From contig NZ_CP146614.1 of NCBI RefSeq assembly GCF_037094685.1, positions 124,001 to 188,000 of the forward strand: a DNA stretch of 64,000 nt. Reading direction: 5' to 3'. Every line of letters starts with the position of its first letter. Positions within the stretch are counted from its first letter, which is position 1. The position numbers and the translations under genes are program-made. Below the pieces are notes generated by a model, which saw nothing but the letters and a program-made list of their open reading frames with translations, was not told where the DNA came from and searched no databases. Below are positions 53,342 to 62,495 of this stretch, in pieces. The DNA is from Massilia sp. METH4. GTDB lineage: Bacteria > Pseudomonadota > Gammaproteobacteria > Burkholderiales > Burkholderiaceae_D.

Positions 53342-53728
53342 ATGCTGTCCCATGTATTCATCGGCGTGACGGACTTCGAACGCGCCTTCGCCTTTTATTC
53401 CGCCCTGATGGAGACACTGGGCCAGCCGCTGCGCTTTCGCGACGACAGCCGCCCATGGGCCGGCTGGATGCCGTGCGATGCACCGCGACCGCTGCTGCTG
53501 GTCGGCGCGCCCTTCGACGGCATGCCCGCCACCGTGGGCAATGGCGCGATGACGGCGCTGCTGGCGCCCGACCACGCCACGGTCGACCGCGCGCACGCCG
53601 CGGCGCTGGCGAACGGCGGCACCTGCGAAGGCCCACCGGGCCCGCGGCCCGAGTACCACGCGCACTATTACGGCGCCTACTTCCGCGACCCGGACGGCAA
53701 CAAGCTGTGCGTGGTGTGCCACCATTGA
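53342..53728 (+). CDS. VOC-family glyoxalase-like protein
   Basis: 128 aa, ATG 53342 with AGGAGG 6 bp upstream. The VOC fold is marked by HVFIGVTDFERAFAFYSALMETLG at the start and YYGAYFRDPDGNKLCVVCHH at the end, with candidate metal ligands in HVFIG and NKLCVV. It may be a lactoylglutathione lyase relative or a resistance protein. It is the last gene of the short operon 51055-53728 and converges on the GNAT gene. Confidence 0.9.
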   Translation: MLSHVFIGVTDFERAFAFYSALMETLGQPLRFRDDSRPWAGWMPCDAPRPLLLVGAPFDGMPATVGNGAMTALLAPDHATVDRAHAAALANGGTCEGPPGPRPEYHAHYYGAYFRDPDGNKLCVVCHH

Positions 53729-53734
53729 CGGTGC

Positions 53735-54697
53735 CTACAGCCGCTTGCCGAAGCACACCGCCGCGTCATTGCCCACGTACTTGCCGAAGTTCGGGATGCG
53801 CAGGTAGCCTTGCGCGTCGTAGAACCGGATCGCCCGCTCGTTGACCTTGCGCGTTTCCAGCCATAGCCCCCGGCAACCCAGCGCCGCGGCCTGCGCTTCC
53901 AGGAAGGCCAGCACGGCCGAGCCGATGCCGGCCCCCGCGCCGGGCCGCGCGTACATGCGCTTGATCTCGGCGATCTCGCCATCGATGGGCCGCAGCGCGC
54001 CGCAGCCGACCGCCCGGCCCCGATCGTCGCGGGCGATCGCGAACAGGGTGCAGCCGGCGGGATCGAACGAGGCCGTGCCATCGTCGCCCGTGATGCCGCG
54101 CAGGGTCTCGGACAGTTCGCGCATCAGCGCGACGGCATCCGGCGAGGCGGGATCGGCCGCTGCCACGTCGAACTCCGGTCCGAGCAGCTTGTACATCACG
54201 CGCGTGGCGCCCAGCGTGTTCTCGCGCAGGATCGCGTAGCGCGGGATGTCGCCGCTGGTGCGGTAACCGAGGCCTGCATACAGGTGCTGGGCGCCGCTGC
54301 CCACCCAGGTGTCGAGCACCAGCAGCGTGCGCCCCAGCTCCCTGGCGCGCGCTTCGGCCGCCTGCAGCAGCCTTCGCCCGACGCCGCGGCGCCGCCAACG
54401 CGTGTGTACCAGCATCTTGTTCACTTCGGCGCGGTGCGCGCCGTTGGCCGGCGTGGCCAGCGCCAACTGCACGGTGCCGCAGACCGTGCCTGCCTCGTCG
54501 CGCGCCGCGAACAAGGTGCGCGCACGGGCATCGACCTGCGCGGCCACGTCCAGCCAGAAGCGCCGCGCATCGTCCACCGTGAACGGCGGCAGGAAGCCGA
54601 CGCTGGCGCCATGTGCGACGCAGTCGTGCAGCACATCGGCCAGGGCATCGGCGGCGGCGCGCACGCCCTCGCCATCGAGTTCGGCTATCGTGATCAT
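53735..54697 (-). CDS. Tandem-GNAT acetyltransferase
   Basis: 320 aa; the start MITIAELDGEG overlaps the XRE regulator stop by ATGA. Two acetyltransferase domains: residues about 1-165 (VNKMLVHTRWRRRGVGRRLLQAAEA, acetyl-CoA loop RRRGVG) and about 175-320 (IKRMYARPGAGAGIGSAVLAFLEAQA, loop GAGAGIG). The C-terminal half ends with a standard RFYDAQGYLRIPNFGKY. Coupling to an XRE-cupin regulator is a frequent arrangement for substrate-inducible GNAT enzymes. The substrate is unknown. Confidence 0.88.
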   Translation of the reverse strand: MITIAELDGEGVRAAADALADVLHDCVAHGASVGFLPPFTVDDARRFWLDVAAQVDARARTLFAARDEAGTVCGTVQLALATPANGAHRAEVNKMLVHTRWRRRGVGRRLLQAAEARARELGRTLLVLDTWVGSGAQHLYAGLGYRTSGDIPRYAILRENTLGATRVMYKLLGPEFDVAAADPASPDAVALMRELSETLRGITGDDGTASFDPAGCTLFAIARDDRGRAVGCGALRPIDGEIAEIKRMYARPGAGAGIGSAVLAFLEAQAAALGCRGLWLETRKVNERAIRFYDAQGYLRIPNFGKYVGNDAAVCFGKRL

Positions 54698-55260
54698 GGT
54701 TCGCAGATCGCTATCAGGTAATGGGCACCCAGCGGCCCGGGGCAGGAAAAGCGCGTGGGACCGTACAGGCGAAAGCGCAGGCAGTCGCCCACCTGCAGCC
54801 GGTACGTGACGCCATCGAGCGTGTAGTCGAGCAGCCCGTCCAGCATCCAGATGTGCTGCTCCAGGCCCGGCTGCGGCGGCTGTTCGTAGTCGATCACCGC
54901 ACCGGCAGGCAGCCGGCCTTCGATCAATTCGCCGCGCAAGCCTTTCGCCGGCGGCGACACCATGCGGCGCGTGAAGCCGGTGGCAGGGTCCGTCCAGGTG
55001 GCCTGGTCGACCGACTTGATCAGCTGGGCGCCCTGCTCCTCCACCTCGGCAATGAGGCGCGACATCGGCAAGCCGTAGGCGGCGCACAGCTTGCCCAGCA
55101 GCGCCGCCGTCGGACTCGATTCGCCGCGCTCCATGCGCGACAAGGTGGCGCGGCTGATGCCGCTCGCCTGCGCCAGCTGTTCCAGCGACCAGCCACGGCC
55201 CTCGCGCAGCGCGGCCAGCCGGGCCACCAGTTTTTGTTCGAAGCGTTCGTCATTTCTCAT
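54694..55260 (-). CDS. XRE-cupin transcriptional regulator
   Basis: 188 aa. HTH_3 domain at about residues 9-65 (LAALREGRGWSLEQLAQASGISRATLSRMERGESSP) and a C-terminal cupin (about 105-188: GLEQHIWMLDGLLDYTLDGVTYRLQVGDCLRF). Members regulate adjacent catabolic or transfer genes in response to a small ligand bound in the cupin. The ATG lies inside the inverted repeat 55254-55288 and no ribosome binding site is visible, so the hairpin may control its own synthesis. The GNAT gene is coupled downstream. Confidence 0.93.
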   Translation of the reverse strand: MRNDERFEQKLVARLAALREGRGWSLEQLAQASGISRATLSRMERGESSPTAALLGKLCAAYGLPMSRLIAEVEEQGAQLIKSVDQATWTDPATGFTRRMVSPPAKGLRGELIEGRLPAGAVIDYEQPPQPGLEQHIWMLDGLLDYTLDGVTYRLQVGDCLRFRLYGPTRFSCPGPLGAHYLIAICEP

Positions 55261-55288
55261 ATTCGAGAGAATATCTCGAATATGAGAA
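55254..55288. promoter_or_regulatory. 35-bp inverted repeat covering the XRE regulator start codon
   Basis: Perfect 15-bp arms TTCTCATATTCGAGA (55254-55268) and TCTCGAATATGAGAA (55274-55288) flank the centre GAATA. It contains the regulator's start codon (55258-55260) and begins 6 bp after the stop codon of the upstream symporter gene. It can act as an operator for the XRE dimer (autorepression) and, as RNA, as a hairpin that hides the start codon. Confidence 0.75.
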
Positions 55289-55293
55289 GAAAA

Positions 55294-56325
55294 TCAAGGG
55301 CGGCGTGGCGCCTGGGGGACGGGATGCGCAACGTGGGGCTCGGCGAGCTCCGCGCGCCGGGCGAAGCGCTGGGCCAGCACGGCGCACACCATCAGCTGGA
55401 TCTGGTGAAACAGCATGACGGGCAGGATGACCATGCCCAGCGACGAAGAGGCGAACAGCACTTTCGCCATCGGCACGCCGGAGGCGAGGCTTTTCTTGGA
55501 GCCGCAGAACACGATCGTCACCTCGTCCTCGCGGGAAAAACCGAACTTGCGGCTGGCGAGCGTCGTCAGCGCCAGCACGACCGCCAGCAGCACGCAGCAG
55601 ATCACGCCCAGCGTGACCAGCACTTGCGTCGACAGCTTGTGCCACAGCCCCTCGTTGACCGCTTCGGAAAAGGCGGTATAGATGACCAGCAGGATCGAGC
55701 CCTGGTCGACGAACCTGAGCATCGGTTTGTGCCGGTCGACCCAGCCGCCGATGACCGGGCGCAGCAGCTGGCCGGCCAGGAACGGCACCAGCAACTGCAG
55801 CACGATGGCCAGCACCGCGTCGCCGGTCGAGCGGCCCGTGGGGCCTTGCACGATGAAGGCCGAGACCAGGAGCGGCGTGATGAAGATGCCGAGGAAGTTC
55901 GAGGCCGAGGCGCTGCAGATCGCGGCCGGCACGTTGCCGCGCCCCATCGCCGTCAGCGCGATCGACGATTGCACGGTCGATGGCAGCATGCACAGGAACA
56001 GCAGGCCCACGTACAACTCGGGCGTGAGCACCGCCAGCGCAAGCGGCTTCATGGCCAGGCCGAGGATGGGGAACAGCACGAAGGTGGAGCACAGCACGGT
56101 CAGGTGCAGGCGCCAGTGCGTGATGCCGGCAATGACCGCCTGGCGCGACAGCTTGGCGCCGTGCAGGAAGAACAGCAGGCCGATGACGACCGCGGTGACG
56201 TCGCCAAGGACCACGGCCGTCTGGCCGGTGACCGGCAGCACGGTGGCGACGGCGACGGTGGCGAGCAGGACCAGCGTGAAATTGTCGGGCTTGAACTGGG
56301 AGAGAGAGGAGAGAACGGAAGGCAT
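55294..56325 (-). CDS. Bile acid:sodium symporter family protein (YfeH/SBF-like)
   Basis: 343 aa with about nine to ten membrane helices. Family landmarks include VVIGLLFFLHGAKLSR, MLPSTVQSSIALTAMGRGNVPAAICSASASNFLGIF (the crossover helix region) and FCGSKKSLASGVPMAKVLF. Bacterial SBF proteins import organic anions with sodium; the substrate is open. It is on the same strand as the XRE-GNAT pair and only 33 bp upstream, so the three may be one transcript if the hairpin at 55254-55288 is not a stop. Confidence 0.88.
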   Translation of the reverse strand: MPSVLSSLSQFKPDNFTLVLLATVAVATVLPVTGQTAVVLGDVTAVVIGLLFFLHGAKLSRQAVIAGITHWRLHLTVLCSTFVLFPILGLAMKPLALAVLTPELYVGLLFLCMLPSTVQSSIALTAMGRGNVPAAICSASASNFLGIFITPLLVSAFIVQGPTGRSTGDAVLAIVLQLLVPFLAGQLLRPVIGGWVDRHKPMLRFVDQGSILLVIYTAFSEAVNEGLWHKLSTQVLVTLGVICCVLLAVVLALTTLASRKFGFSREDEVTIVFCGSKKSLASGVPMAKVLFASSSLGMVILPVMLFHQIQLMVCAVLAQRFARRAELAEPHVAHPVPQAPRRP

Positions 56326-56345
56326 CCAGGGATTTTATCGCATAA

Positions 56346-56371
56346 GAAAAAAGGGAGCCGCGGCTCCCTTT
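56346..56371 (-). terminator. Intrinsic terminator of the pit operon
   Basis: The palindromic stem AAGGGAGCCG/CGGCTCCCTT (56351-56370) carries A and T tracts on both sides, so it can work in both directions; on the minus strand it is 21 bp after the pit stop codon. Confidence 0.9.
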
Positions 56372-56391
56372 CTTTCCGAAGCGGCTCGCGC

Positions 56392-57402
<1,011 letters not shown>

Positions 57403-57426
57403 ATTGTTGTTTTGATCGTGCGGCGC

Positions 57427-58053
57427 TTACGCGTTCTCGACGATGATGCCTTCGATGATGTTGGCCACGTCTTCGCAGCGGTCGGTGACGGTTTCTAGGA
57501 TCTCGTAGATTGCCTTCATCTTGATCAGGTTGCGCACGTCCGGCTCGTCGCGGAACAGCTTGGACATCGCGGCGCGCATCACGTGGTCTGCGTCCGACTC
57601 CAGGCGGTCGATCTCTTCGCAGATGCCGACGATGTCGCGCGCATTGTCCATGTTCGACAGCAGCGCCACGGCTTCCTTCACCTTCTCGCAGCAGGCCAGC
57701 ACCAGCTCGGCCAGGCGCTTCGCTTCCGGCGTGACGGCATGCAGGTCGTACAGCGACACGGTCTGGCCGGCGTCTTCCATCATGTCCAGGATGTCATCCA
57801 TCTTCGTGATCAGCTTGTGGATGTCGTCACGGTCGATCGGGGTGATGAACGTCTTGTGCAGCAGGTCCACCGTGGTGTACGTGATCTTGTCCGCCTGTTT
57901 TTCGATGCTCTCGATGGCATGGACCCGGTTTTCCAGATCGTCGAAATTGGTCATCAGGCCCAGCATTTCTTTCGCGCCCTTGACGCACAGTTCAGCATGC
58001 TGGTTGAACAGGTCAAAGAATTTGCCCTCGGTGGGCATCAGGCGTCCAAACAT
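57427..58053 (-). CDS. DUF47/PhoU-like phosphate transport accessory protein
   Basis: 208 aa. The all-helical PhoU-like domain has acidic, metal-binding helices (ENRVHAIESIEKQADKITYT, ICEEIDRLESDADHVMRAAMSKLF). DUF47 proteins (YkaA type) are encoded next to Pit transporters and are thought to regulate them. It is the first gene of the two-gene operon. Confidence 0.93.
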   Translation of the reverse strand: MFGRLMPTEGKFFDLFNQHAELCVKGAKEMLGLMTNFDDLENRVHAIESIEKQADKITYTTVDLLHKTFITPIDRDDIHKLITKMDDILDMMEDAGQTVSLYDLHAVTPEAKRLAELVLACCEKVKEAVALLSNMDNARDIVGICEEIDRLESDADHVMRAAMSKLFRDEPDVRNLIKMKAIYEILETVTDRCEDVANIIEGIIVENA

Positions 58054-58125
58054 TTTATTCTCCGTTGGTTGATTCGGGGGTGCTGCCGGGGCCGTTGCTC
58101 TAAGCGGCCCCTCTTGGTGCTGGTA

Positions 58126-59520
58126 TCAGTCGCCCTGATAGATCGACAGATTACCGGTGTAGTTGCCGAACTTGGTGTACATGCCCATCCAGGTCAGGCG
58201 AATGGCGCCGATGGGGCCATTACGTTGCTTGCCGATGATGATTTCGGCGGTGCCCTTGTCCGGCGAGTCGGGGTTGTAGACCTCGTCGCGGTAAAGGAAG
58301 ATGATCACGTCCGCATCCTGTTCGATAGCGCCGGATTCGCGCAGGTCGGACATCACGGGACGTTTGTTGGGCCGCTGTTCCAGCGAGCGGTTCAGCTGCG
58401 ACAGCGCGATGACCGGGCAGTGCAATTCCTTCGCCAGGCCCTTCAGCGAGCGCGAGATTTCCGAGATCTCGGCGGCGCGGTTGTCGCCCGGCTGCGAACC
58501 CTGCATCAGCTGCAGGTAGTCGACGATGATCAGCCCCAGCTTGCCACACTGGCGCGCCAGGCGGCGCGCGCGCGCGCGCATCTCGATGGGGTTCAGCGCC
58601 GGCGTCTCGTCGATGTAGAGCTGGGCTTCATTCATTTTCTGGATCGCGTGCGTGAGCCGCGGCCAGTCTTCGTCGTTCAGCTTGCCGGTACGCAGGCGAT
58701 GCTGGTCGAGCTGGCCAACGGAGCCCAGCATACGCATCGCCAGCTGCGCGCCGCCCATCTCCATCGAGAACACGGCGACGGGCAAGCCTGCCTCGATCGC
58801 GACGTTCTCGCCGATGTTGACGGAAAACGCCGTCTTGCCCATCGACGGGCGGCCGGCCACGATGACCAGGTCGCCGGGCTGCAGGCCGGATGTCATCTTG
58901 TCCAGGTCGGCGAAACCGGTCGGTACGCCGGTGATCTCGCTGCCGCTGTCGCGGCTGTACAGCTCGTCGATGCGTTCGACCACCTGCGTCAGCAGCGGCT
59001 GCACGGCCAGCCAGCCCTGCGCGCCGCGCGCGCCCTGCTCGGCGATCGCGAAGATCTTCGACTCCGCCTCGTCGAGCATCTGCTTGACTTCCTTGCCCTG
59101 CGGGCTGAAGGCGTTGCCGGAGATTTCATCGGCCACCGTGATCAGCTTGCGCAGCACGCCGCGGTCGCGCACGATCTCGGCGTAACGGCGGATGTTCGCC
59201 GCCGACGGCGTGTTTTGCGCCATCGCGTTCAGGTATTGCAAACCGCCGACCTCATCGGCCTTGCCCAGCATCGAGAGCGCCTCGAACACGGTAATCACGT
59301 CCGCCGGTTTGCCGGAGTTGATCAGGCGGATCATCTGTTCGAAGATGATCCGGTGGTCGTAGCGATAGAAATCCTCCGCATGCATGAAGTCGGCGATGCG
59401 GTCCCAGGCGGCATTGTCGCGCAGCAGGCCGCCGATCACCGATTGCTCGGCTTCGATGGAGTGCGGCGGGATGCGGAGGGAATCGACTTGCGGGTCGGAT
59501 GGGGAATTCATGGCGCGCAT
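58126..59520 (-). CDS. dnaB: Replicative DNA helicase DnaB
   Basis: 464 aa (start 59520, or ATG 59511). The N-terminal DnaB domain (PPHSIEAEQSVIGGLL) is followed by the RecA-like hexameric helicase core with Walker A GRPSMGKTAFS, Walker B LIIVDYLQLM and ELHCPVIALSQLNRSLEQR. It unwinds DNA ahead of the replication fork. It lies downstream of rplI on the same strand, separated by a terminator, so it probably has its own promoter; TATAAT overlaps the first ATG. Confidence 0.97.
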   Translation of the reverse strand: MRAMNSPSDPQVDSLRIPPHSIEAEQSVIGGLLRDNAAWDRIADFMHAEDFYRYDHRIIFEQMIRLINSGKPADVITVFEALSMLGKADEVGGLQYLNAMAQNTPSAANIRRYAEIVRDRGVLRKLITVADEISGNAFSPQGKEVKQMLDEAESKIFAIAEQGARGAQGWLAVQPLLTQVVERIDELYSRDSGSEITGVPTGFADLDKMTSGLQPGDLVIVAGRPSMGKTAFSVNIGENVAIEAGLPVAVFSMEMGGAQLAMRMLGSVGQLDQHRLRTGKLNDEDWPRLTHAIQKMNEAQLYIDETPALNPIEMRARARRLARQCGKLGLIIVDYLQLMQGSQPGDNRAAEISEISRSLKGLAKELHCPVIALSQLNRSLEQRPNKRPVMSDLRESGAIEQDADVIIFLYRDEVYNPDSPDKGTAEIIIGKQRNGPIGAIRLTWMGMYTKFGNYTGNLSIYQGD

Positions 59521-59683
59521 TATACCTGCATAAGCAGGCCAAAGTTCATAATGGTTGGCAAGATCGCTGCCCTGGCGGCAGCGTTGTCATCGCCTTGGGA
59601 AGGGCTTGTACCCGTCATTTATAACAGCCGGGCCGCCGCCTTGTCGCCCTCGTGGGGCATCGGCGCCGCGCGGCGTGGCGGCA

Positions 59684-59709
59684 ATAAAAAAGCCGGGCGA
59701 ACCCGGCTT
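59684..59709 (-). terminator. Intrinsic terminator of the rpsF-priB-rpsR-rplI operon
   Basis: On the minus strand the stem AGCCGGG/CCCGGCT (59691-59708, loop of 4) is followed by TTTTTTATT. It starts 46 bp after the rplI stop codon. Confidence 0.9.
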
Positions 59710-59754
59710 CTTCATGTGTACGACAATCCTGACGCGGAAAGATTCCCGACAGGC

Positions 59755-60207
59755 TTAGGCGGCTTCGCCCACGACGGCGACGGTCACGTCGACCACCACG
59801 TCCGTGTGCAGCGACACCGACACCGGGTGCTCGCCGGTGGTCTTCAGCGGGCCGTTCGGCATGCGCACGGCAGCTTTTTCCACGGCGAAGCCGGCCTTGG
59901 TCAGGGCTTCGGCGATGTCGTAGTTGGTCACGGAACCGAACAGGCGGCCGTCGACGCCGGCCTTCTGCGACACGGTCACGGTCATGCCGTTCAGCTTTTC
60001 GCCCTGGCCCTGTGCAGCGGCCAGCTTTTCAGCTGCGGCCTTTTCCAGGTCGGCGCGCTTGGCTTCGAACTCGGCCACGGCGGCCGTGGTGGCACGGCGT
60101 GCCAGCTTTTGCGGGATCAGGAAGTTACGTGCGTAGCCGTCCTTGACCTTCACCACGTCGCCCAGGTTGCCGACGTTGATAACTTTTTCCAGCAGAATGA
60201 TTTGCAT
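59755..60207 (-). CDS. rplI: 50S ribosomal protein L9
   Basis: 150 aa. [36 protein letters not shown] is the L9 N-terminal RNA-binding domain, followed by the long connecting helix and the C-terminal domain ([19 protein letters not shown], then [18 protein letters not shown]). It is the last gene of the four-gene operon. Confidence 0.99.
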   Translation of the reverse strand: MQIILLEKVINVGNLGDVVKVKDGYARNFLIPQKLARRATTAAVAEFEAKRADLEKAAAEKLAAAQGQGEKLNGMTVTVSQKAGVDGRLFGSVTNYDIAEALTKAGFAVEKAAVRMPNGPLKTTGEHPVSVSLHTDVVVDVTVAVVGEAA

Positions 60208-60240
60208 AATGTTCTCCAGTTCTATCTGTACTGCTGCCGA

Positions 60241-60531
60241 TTAGGCGTGGTGCAGATCGGTGTACGGCAGCAGGGCCAGGTAGCGTGCGCGCTTGATGGC
60301 GGTATCCACTTGGCGCTGGTAGTGCGCCTTGGTGCCGGTCAGGCGTGCCGGCATGATCTTGCCGTTTTCCTGGATGAAATCTTTCAGCGTGTCGACGTCC
60401 TTGTAGTCCACTTGCTCAACGCCGGCGGCGGTGAAGCGGCAGAACTTCTTACGCTTGAACAGCGGGTTTTGCTGTTTGCGCTTTTCTTTCAGCTTGGCTT
60501 TGTTTTTGTCGAACTTTTTACCGAATGCCAT
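60241..60531 (-). CDS. rpsR: 30S ribosomal protein S18
   Basis: 96 aa. The core [50 protein letters not shown] is typical S18. The N-terminus has an added Lys-rich segment ([20 protein letters not shown]). It binds with S6 to 16S rRNA helix 22-23; the S6:S18 pair may also bind its own leader at 61281-61306. Confidence 0.99.
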   Translation of the reverse strand: MAFGKKFDKNKAKLKEKRKQQNPLFKRKKFCRFTAAGVEQVDYKDVDTLKDFIQENGKIMPARLTGTKAHYQRQVDTAIKRARYLALLPYTDLHHA

Positions 60532-60532
60532 T

Positions 60533-60856
60533 TTAGGCTCCTGTATCTAAATGTTGTGTCGCCGGGGCGGCACGAAAATCAATGATGTGAAATACCAGGC
60601 TCTTGCTGTTGCGGCTGCGCCGGGCGAGGAACCCCGAGAATTCGTAGGTGCCTCCCAGCGGCGCCGCGCTGAACCGGCCGGAGATTTCTCCCGCGGCGAC
60701 CGCGGCGATCTCGAACTCCGTCTGGCGCGCGATGCCTGCCTCGATCTGCTGCGAACTGTGCTGCAATACTGCATTCACGATCGGCAGCCCGGCGGGGGTA
60801 TAGCGAATCACTTCCCGCTCGGCGATGAGGCCGGTGACCTTCAGCTCGTTCAGCAA
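60533..60856 (-). CDS. priB: Primosomal replication protein N (PriB)
   Basis: 107 aa single-stranded-DNA-binding OB fold: [39 protein letters not shown] and [25 protein letters not shown]. It is part of the restart primosome and placed between rpsF and rpsR, its usual place in proteobacteria. It ends 1 bp before rpsR. Confidence 0.97.
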   Translation of the reverse strand: MLNELKVTGLIAEREVIRYTPAGLPIVNAVLQHSSQQIEAGIARQTEFEIAAVAAGEISGRFSAAPLGGTYEFSGFLARRSRNSKSLVFHIIDFRAAPATQHLDTGA

Positions 60857-60868
60857 GACTCCCCGGAA

Positions 60869-61252
60869 TTAGGCTGCAGCTGCCGGAGCGGCCGCGGCTT
60901 CGGCGCGGTGGCTCTTGGCGGCGTCTTCACGCTGGACCGACTTCATCATCGGCGAAGGAGCGGTTTCCGCTTTCTTCATCTTGACGGTCAGGTGGCGCAG
61001 CACGGCATCATTGAATTTGAACGCGGTTTCCAGTTCGACCAGAGTGTCGTTGTCGCACTCGATGTTCATGCAGATGTAGTGTGCCTTGGCCAGCTTCTGG
61101 ATCGAGTACGCCATTTGACGGCGGCCCCAATCTTCCACGCGGTGCACGTTACCGCCGCGCGAGGTCACGCTGGCCTTGTAACGTTCGATCATCGCGGGCA
61201 CTTGCTCGCTTTGGTCCGGATGGACGATAAATACGATTTCGTAGTGACGCAT
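60869..61252 (-). CDS. rpsF: 30S ribosomal protein S6
   Basis: 127 aa. [25 protein letters not shown], then [32 protein letters not shown] and an Ala-rich tail identify S6. First gene of the rpsF-priB-rpsR-rplI operon. The leader may hold an S6:S18 regulatory hairpin. Confidence 0.99.
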   Translation of the reverse strand: MRHYEIVFIVHPDQSEQVPAMIERYKASVTSRGGNVHRVEDWGRRQMAYSIQKLAKAHYICMNIECDNDTLVELETAFKFNDAVLRHLTVKMKKAETAPSPMMKSVQREDAAKSHRAEAAAAPAAAA

Positions 61253-61280
61253 GCAAACTCCCTTAAGGACTGTTGATAGC

Positions 61281-61306
61281 CCACCCCGGCGTCATGACGG
61301 GTGTGG
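61281..61306 (-). promoter_or_regulatory. Possible S6:S18 autoregulatory leader hairpin
   Basis: On the minus strand CACCC...GGGTG encloses the small hairpin GTC-AT-GAC and a one-sided bulge containing CCG, 29-54 nt before the rpsF start. The known rpsF leader motif mimics 16S rRNA with a CCG bulge next to a GAC-type stem. An extended -10 TGCTATGCT (about 61322-61330) upstream could start the transcript. Confidence 0.5.
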
Positions 61307-61530
61307 GAAGAGGTAAGCCCGCAAGCATAGCAGGTTTTTAGGGGGATTACCAGCCGCCAAGCTGGCGCCAGACCCGGCTGCGAGCCATCTGCCGGTGCAG
61401 CCAGGCCCCAGTCATGCGCCCCCTCGGAAAGGGCGCTGCAGGAAATATTTCCAGAAAACCGGTGCCTGTCACGGGTTTTTCAGAATTTTTTCACAACTGA
61501 AGCACGTTTCCCCTTGCATTCCATTTGGTA

Positions 61531-61563
61531 CTGTACAAAAATACAGGCTGTCTATATACACAG
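61531..61563 (+). promoter_or_regulatory. Two LexA (SOS) boxes upstream of lexA
   Basis: CTG-TACAAAAATA-CAG (61531-61546) and CTG-TCTATATACA-CAG (61548-61563) both fit CTG-N10-CAG; their starts are 17 bp apart. They lie 11-43 bp before the lexA start, indicating autorepression. From 61331 to 61530 nothing more was identified. Confidence 0.93.
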
Positions 61564-61573
61564 ATATCGCATC

Positions 61574-62251
61574 ATGATCAAGCTCACCGCAAGGCAGGAA
61601 CAAATTCTCAACCTGATCAGGGATGCCATCGAGTCCACCGGCTTCCCGCCGACGCGCGCCGAGATTGCCGCCGAGTTGGGTTTCAAGTCGGCCAATGCGG
61701 CCGAGGAACACCTGAAGGCGCTCGCGCGCAAGGGCGCGATCGAGATCACCGCGGGCACCTCGCGCGGCATCCGGCTGCTGGGCGAGCGCGTCGCGCCGTC
61801 CGCCGGGGCCTCGTCGGGCCCGGCACCCGCGCTTTCCGACCAGCTTCCGCAAGTGCCGGCCGGCCTGCTGATGCAGCTGCCGCTGATCGGCCGCGTGGCC
61901 GCCGGTTCGCCGATCCTGGCACAGGAAAACCTGGAAAACAGCTACAGCGTCGACCCGGCCCTGTTTTCCGCGAAGCCCGATTTCCTGTTGAAGGTCCGCG
62001 GGGAATCGATGCGCGACGTGGGCATCATGGACGGCGACCTGCTGGCCGTGAAAAAGGTCGACAACGCCAAGAATGGCCAGATCGTGGTGGCGCGCATCGG
62101 CAACGAAGTGACGGTCAAGCGCTACCGCCGCACCGGTTCCACGATCGAACTGCTGCCGGAAAACCCGGACTTCAAGGTAATCACGGTCACGCCGGAAGAC
62201 GAATTCGCGCTGGAAGGCCTGGCCGTCGGCCTGCTGCGCACCTGGCACTGA
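61574..62251 (+). CDS. lexA: SOS transcriptional repressor LexA
   Basis: 225 aa from ATG 61574. The winged helix [55 protein letters not shown] is followed by a linker about 26 residues longer than in Escherichia coli. The cleavage site Ala110-Gly111 ([10 protein letters not shown]), catalytic Ser145 ([11 protein letters not shown]) and Lys182 (NEVTVKRYR) are present, spaced as in the Escherichia coli enzyme. RecA-stimulated self-cleavage relieves repression. Two SOS boxes upstream. Confidence 0.98.
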   Translation: MIKLTARQEQILNLIRDAIESTGFPPTRAEIAAELGFKSANAAEEHLKALARKGAIEITAGTSRGIRLLGERVAPSAGASSGPAPALSDQLPQVPAGLLMQLPLIGRVAAGSPILAQENLENSYSVDPALFSAKPDFLLKVRGESMRDVGIMDGDLLAVKKVDNAKNGQIVVARIGNEVTVKRYRRTGSTIELLPENPDFKVITVTPEDEFALEGLAVGLLRTWH

Positions 62252-62400
62252 TCAGCACCTGCTTTGGCACTGGTGAAGCGCTGAATCGGCACTGATCGTC
62301 ACCGTTTCCCCTGCCGTGGCCGGCTTGCACTAGCCGGCCGAGCACGCGTTTCGCAAGTGCTGCGGCCACGCCGCGGCGCGCTTTCTTTGCACGTCATTCC

Positions 62401-62437
62401 GGCAGGTTCATTTCGGCAGGTTCATTTCGGCAGGTGC
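62401..62437. repeat. 14-bp tandem repeat
   Basis: GGCAGGTTCATTTC occurs twice in full (62401-62414, 62415-62428), then GGCAGGTGC. It lies in the convergent gap after lexA. Confidence 0.75.
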
Positions 62438-62495
62438 GTGCTGCGGCGCTCTTCCAGCTGCCGCATCGTCCTGCCGCCGGCTCTCGGCCAGCCGC

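Noticed and set aside
59519..59524. TATAAT overlapping the first dnaB ATG, suggesting a leaderless dnaB mRNA
   Set aside because: No matching -35 at the right distance was found, and either dnaB start may be used, so the hexamer may be chance.
57583..60585. Plus-strand open frame of about 1000 codons opposite the DUF47, dnaB, rplI and rpsR genes
   Set aside because: It spans four certain genes on the other strand and has low-complexity His/Arg/Gln content; it is a GC artefact.
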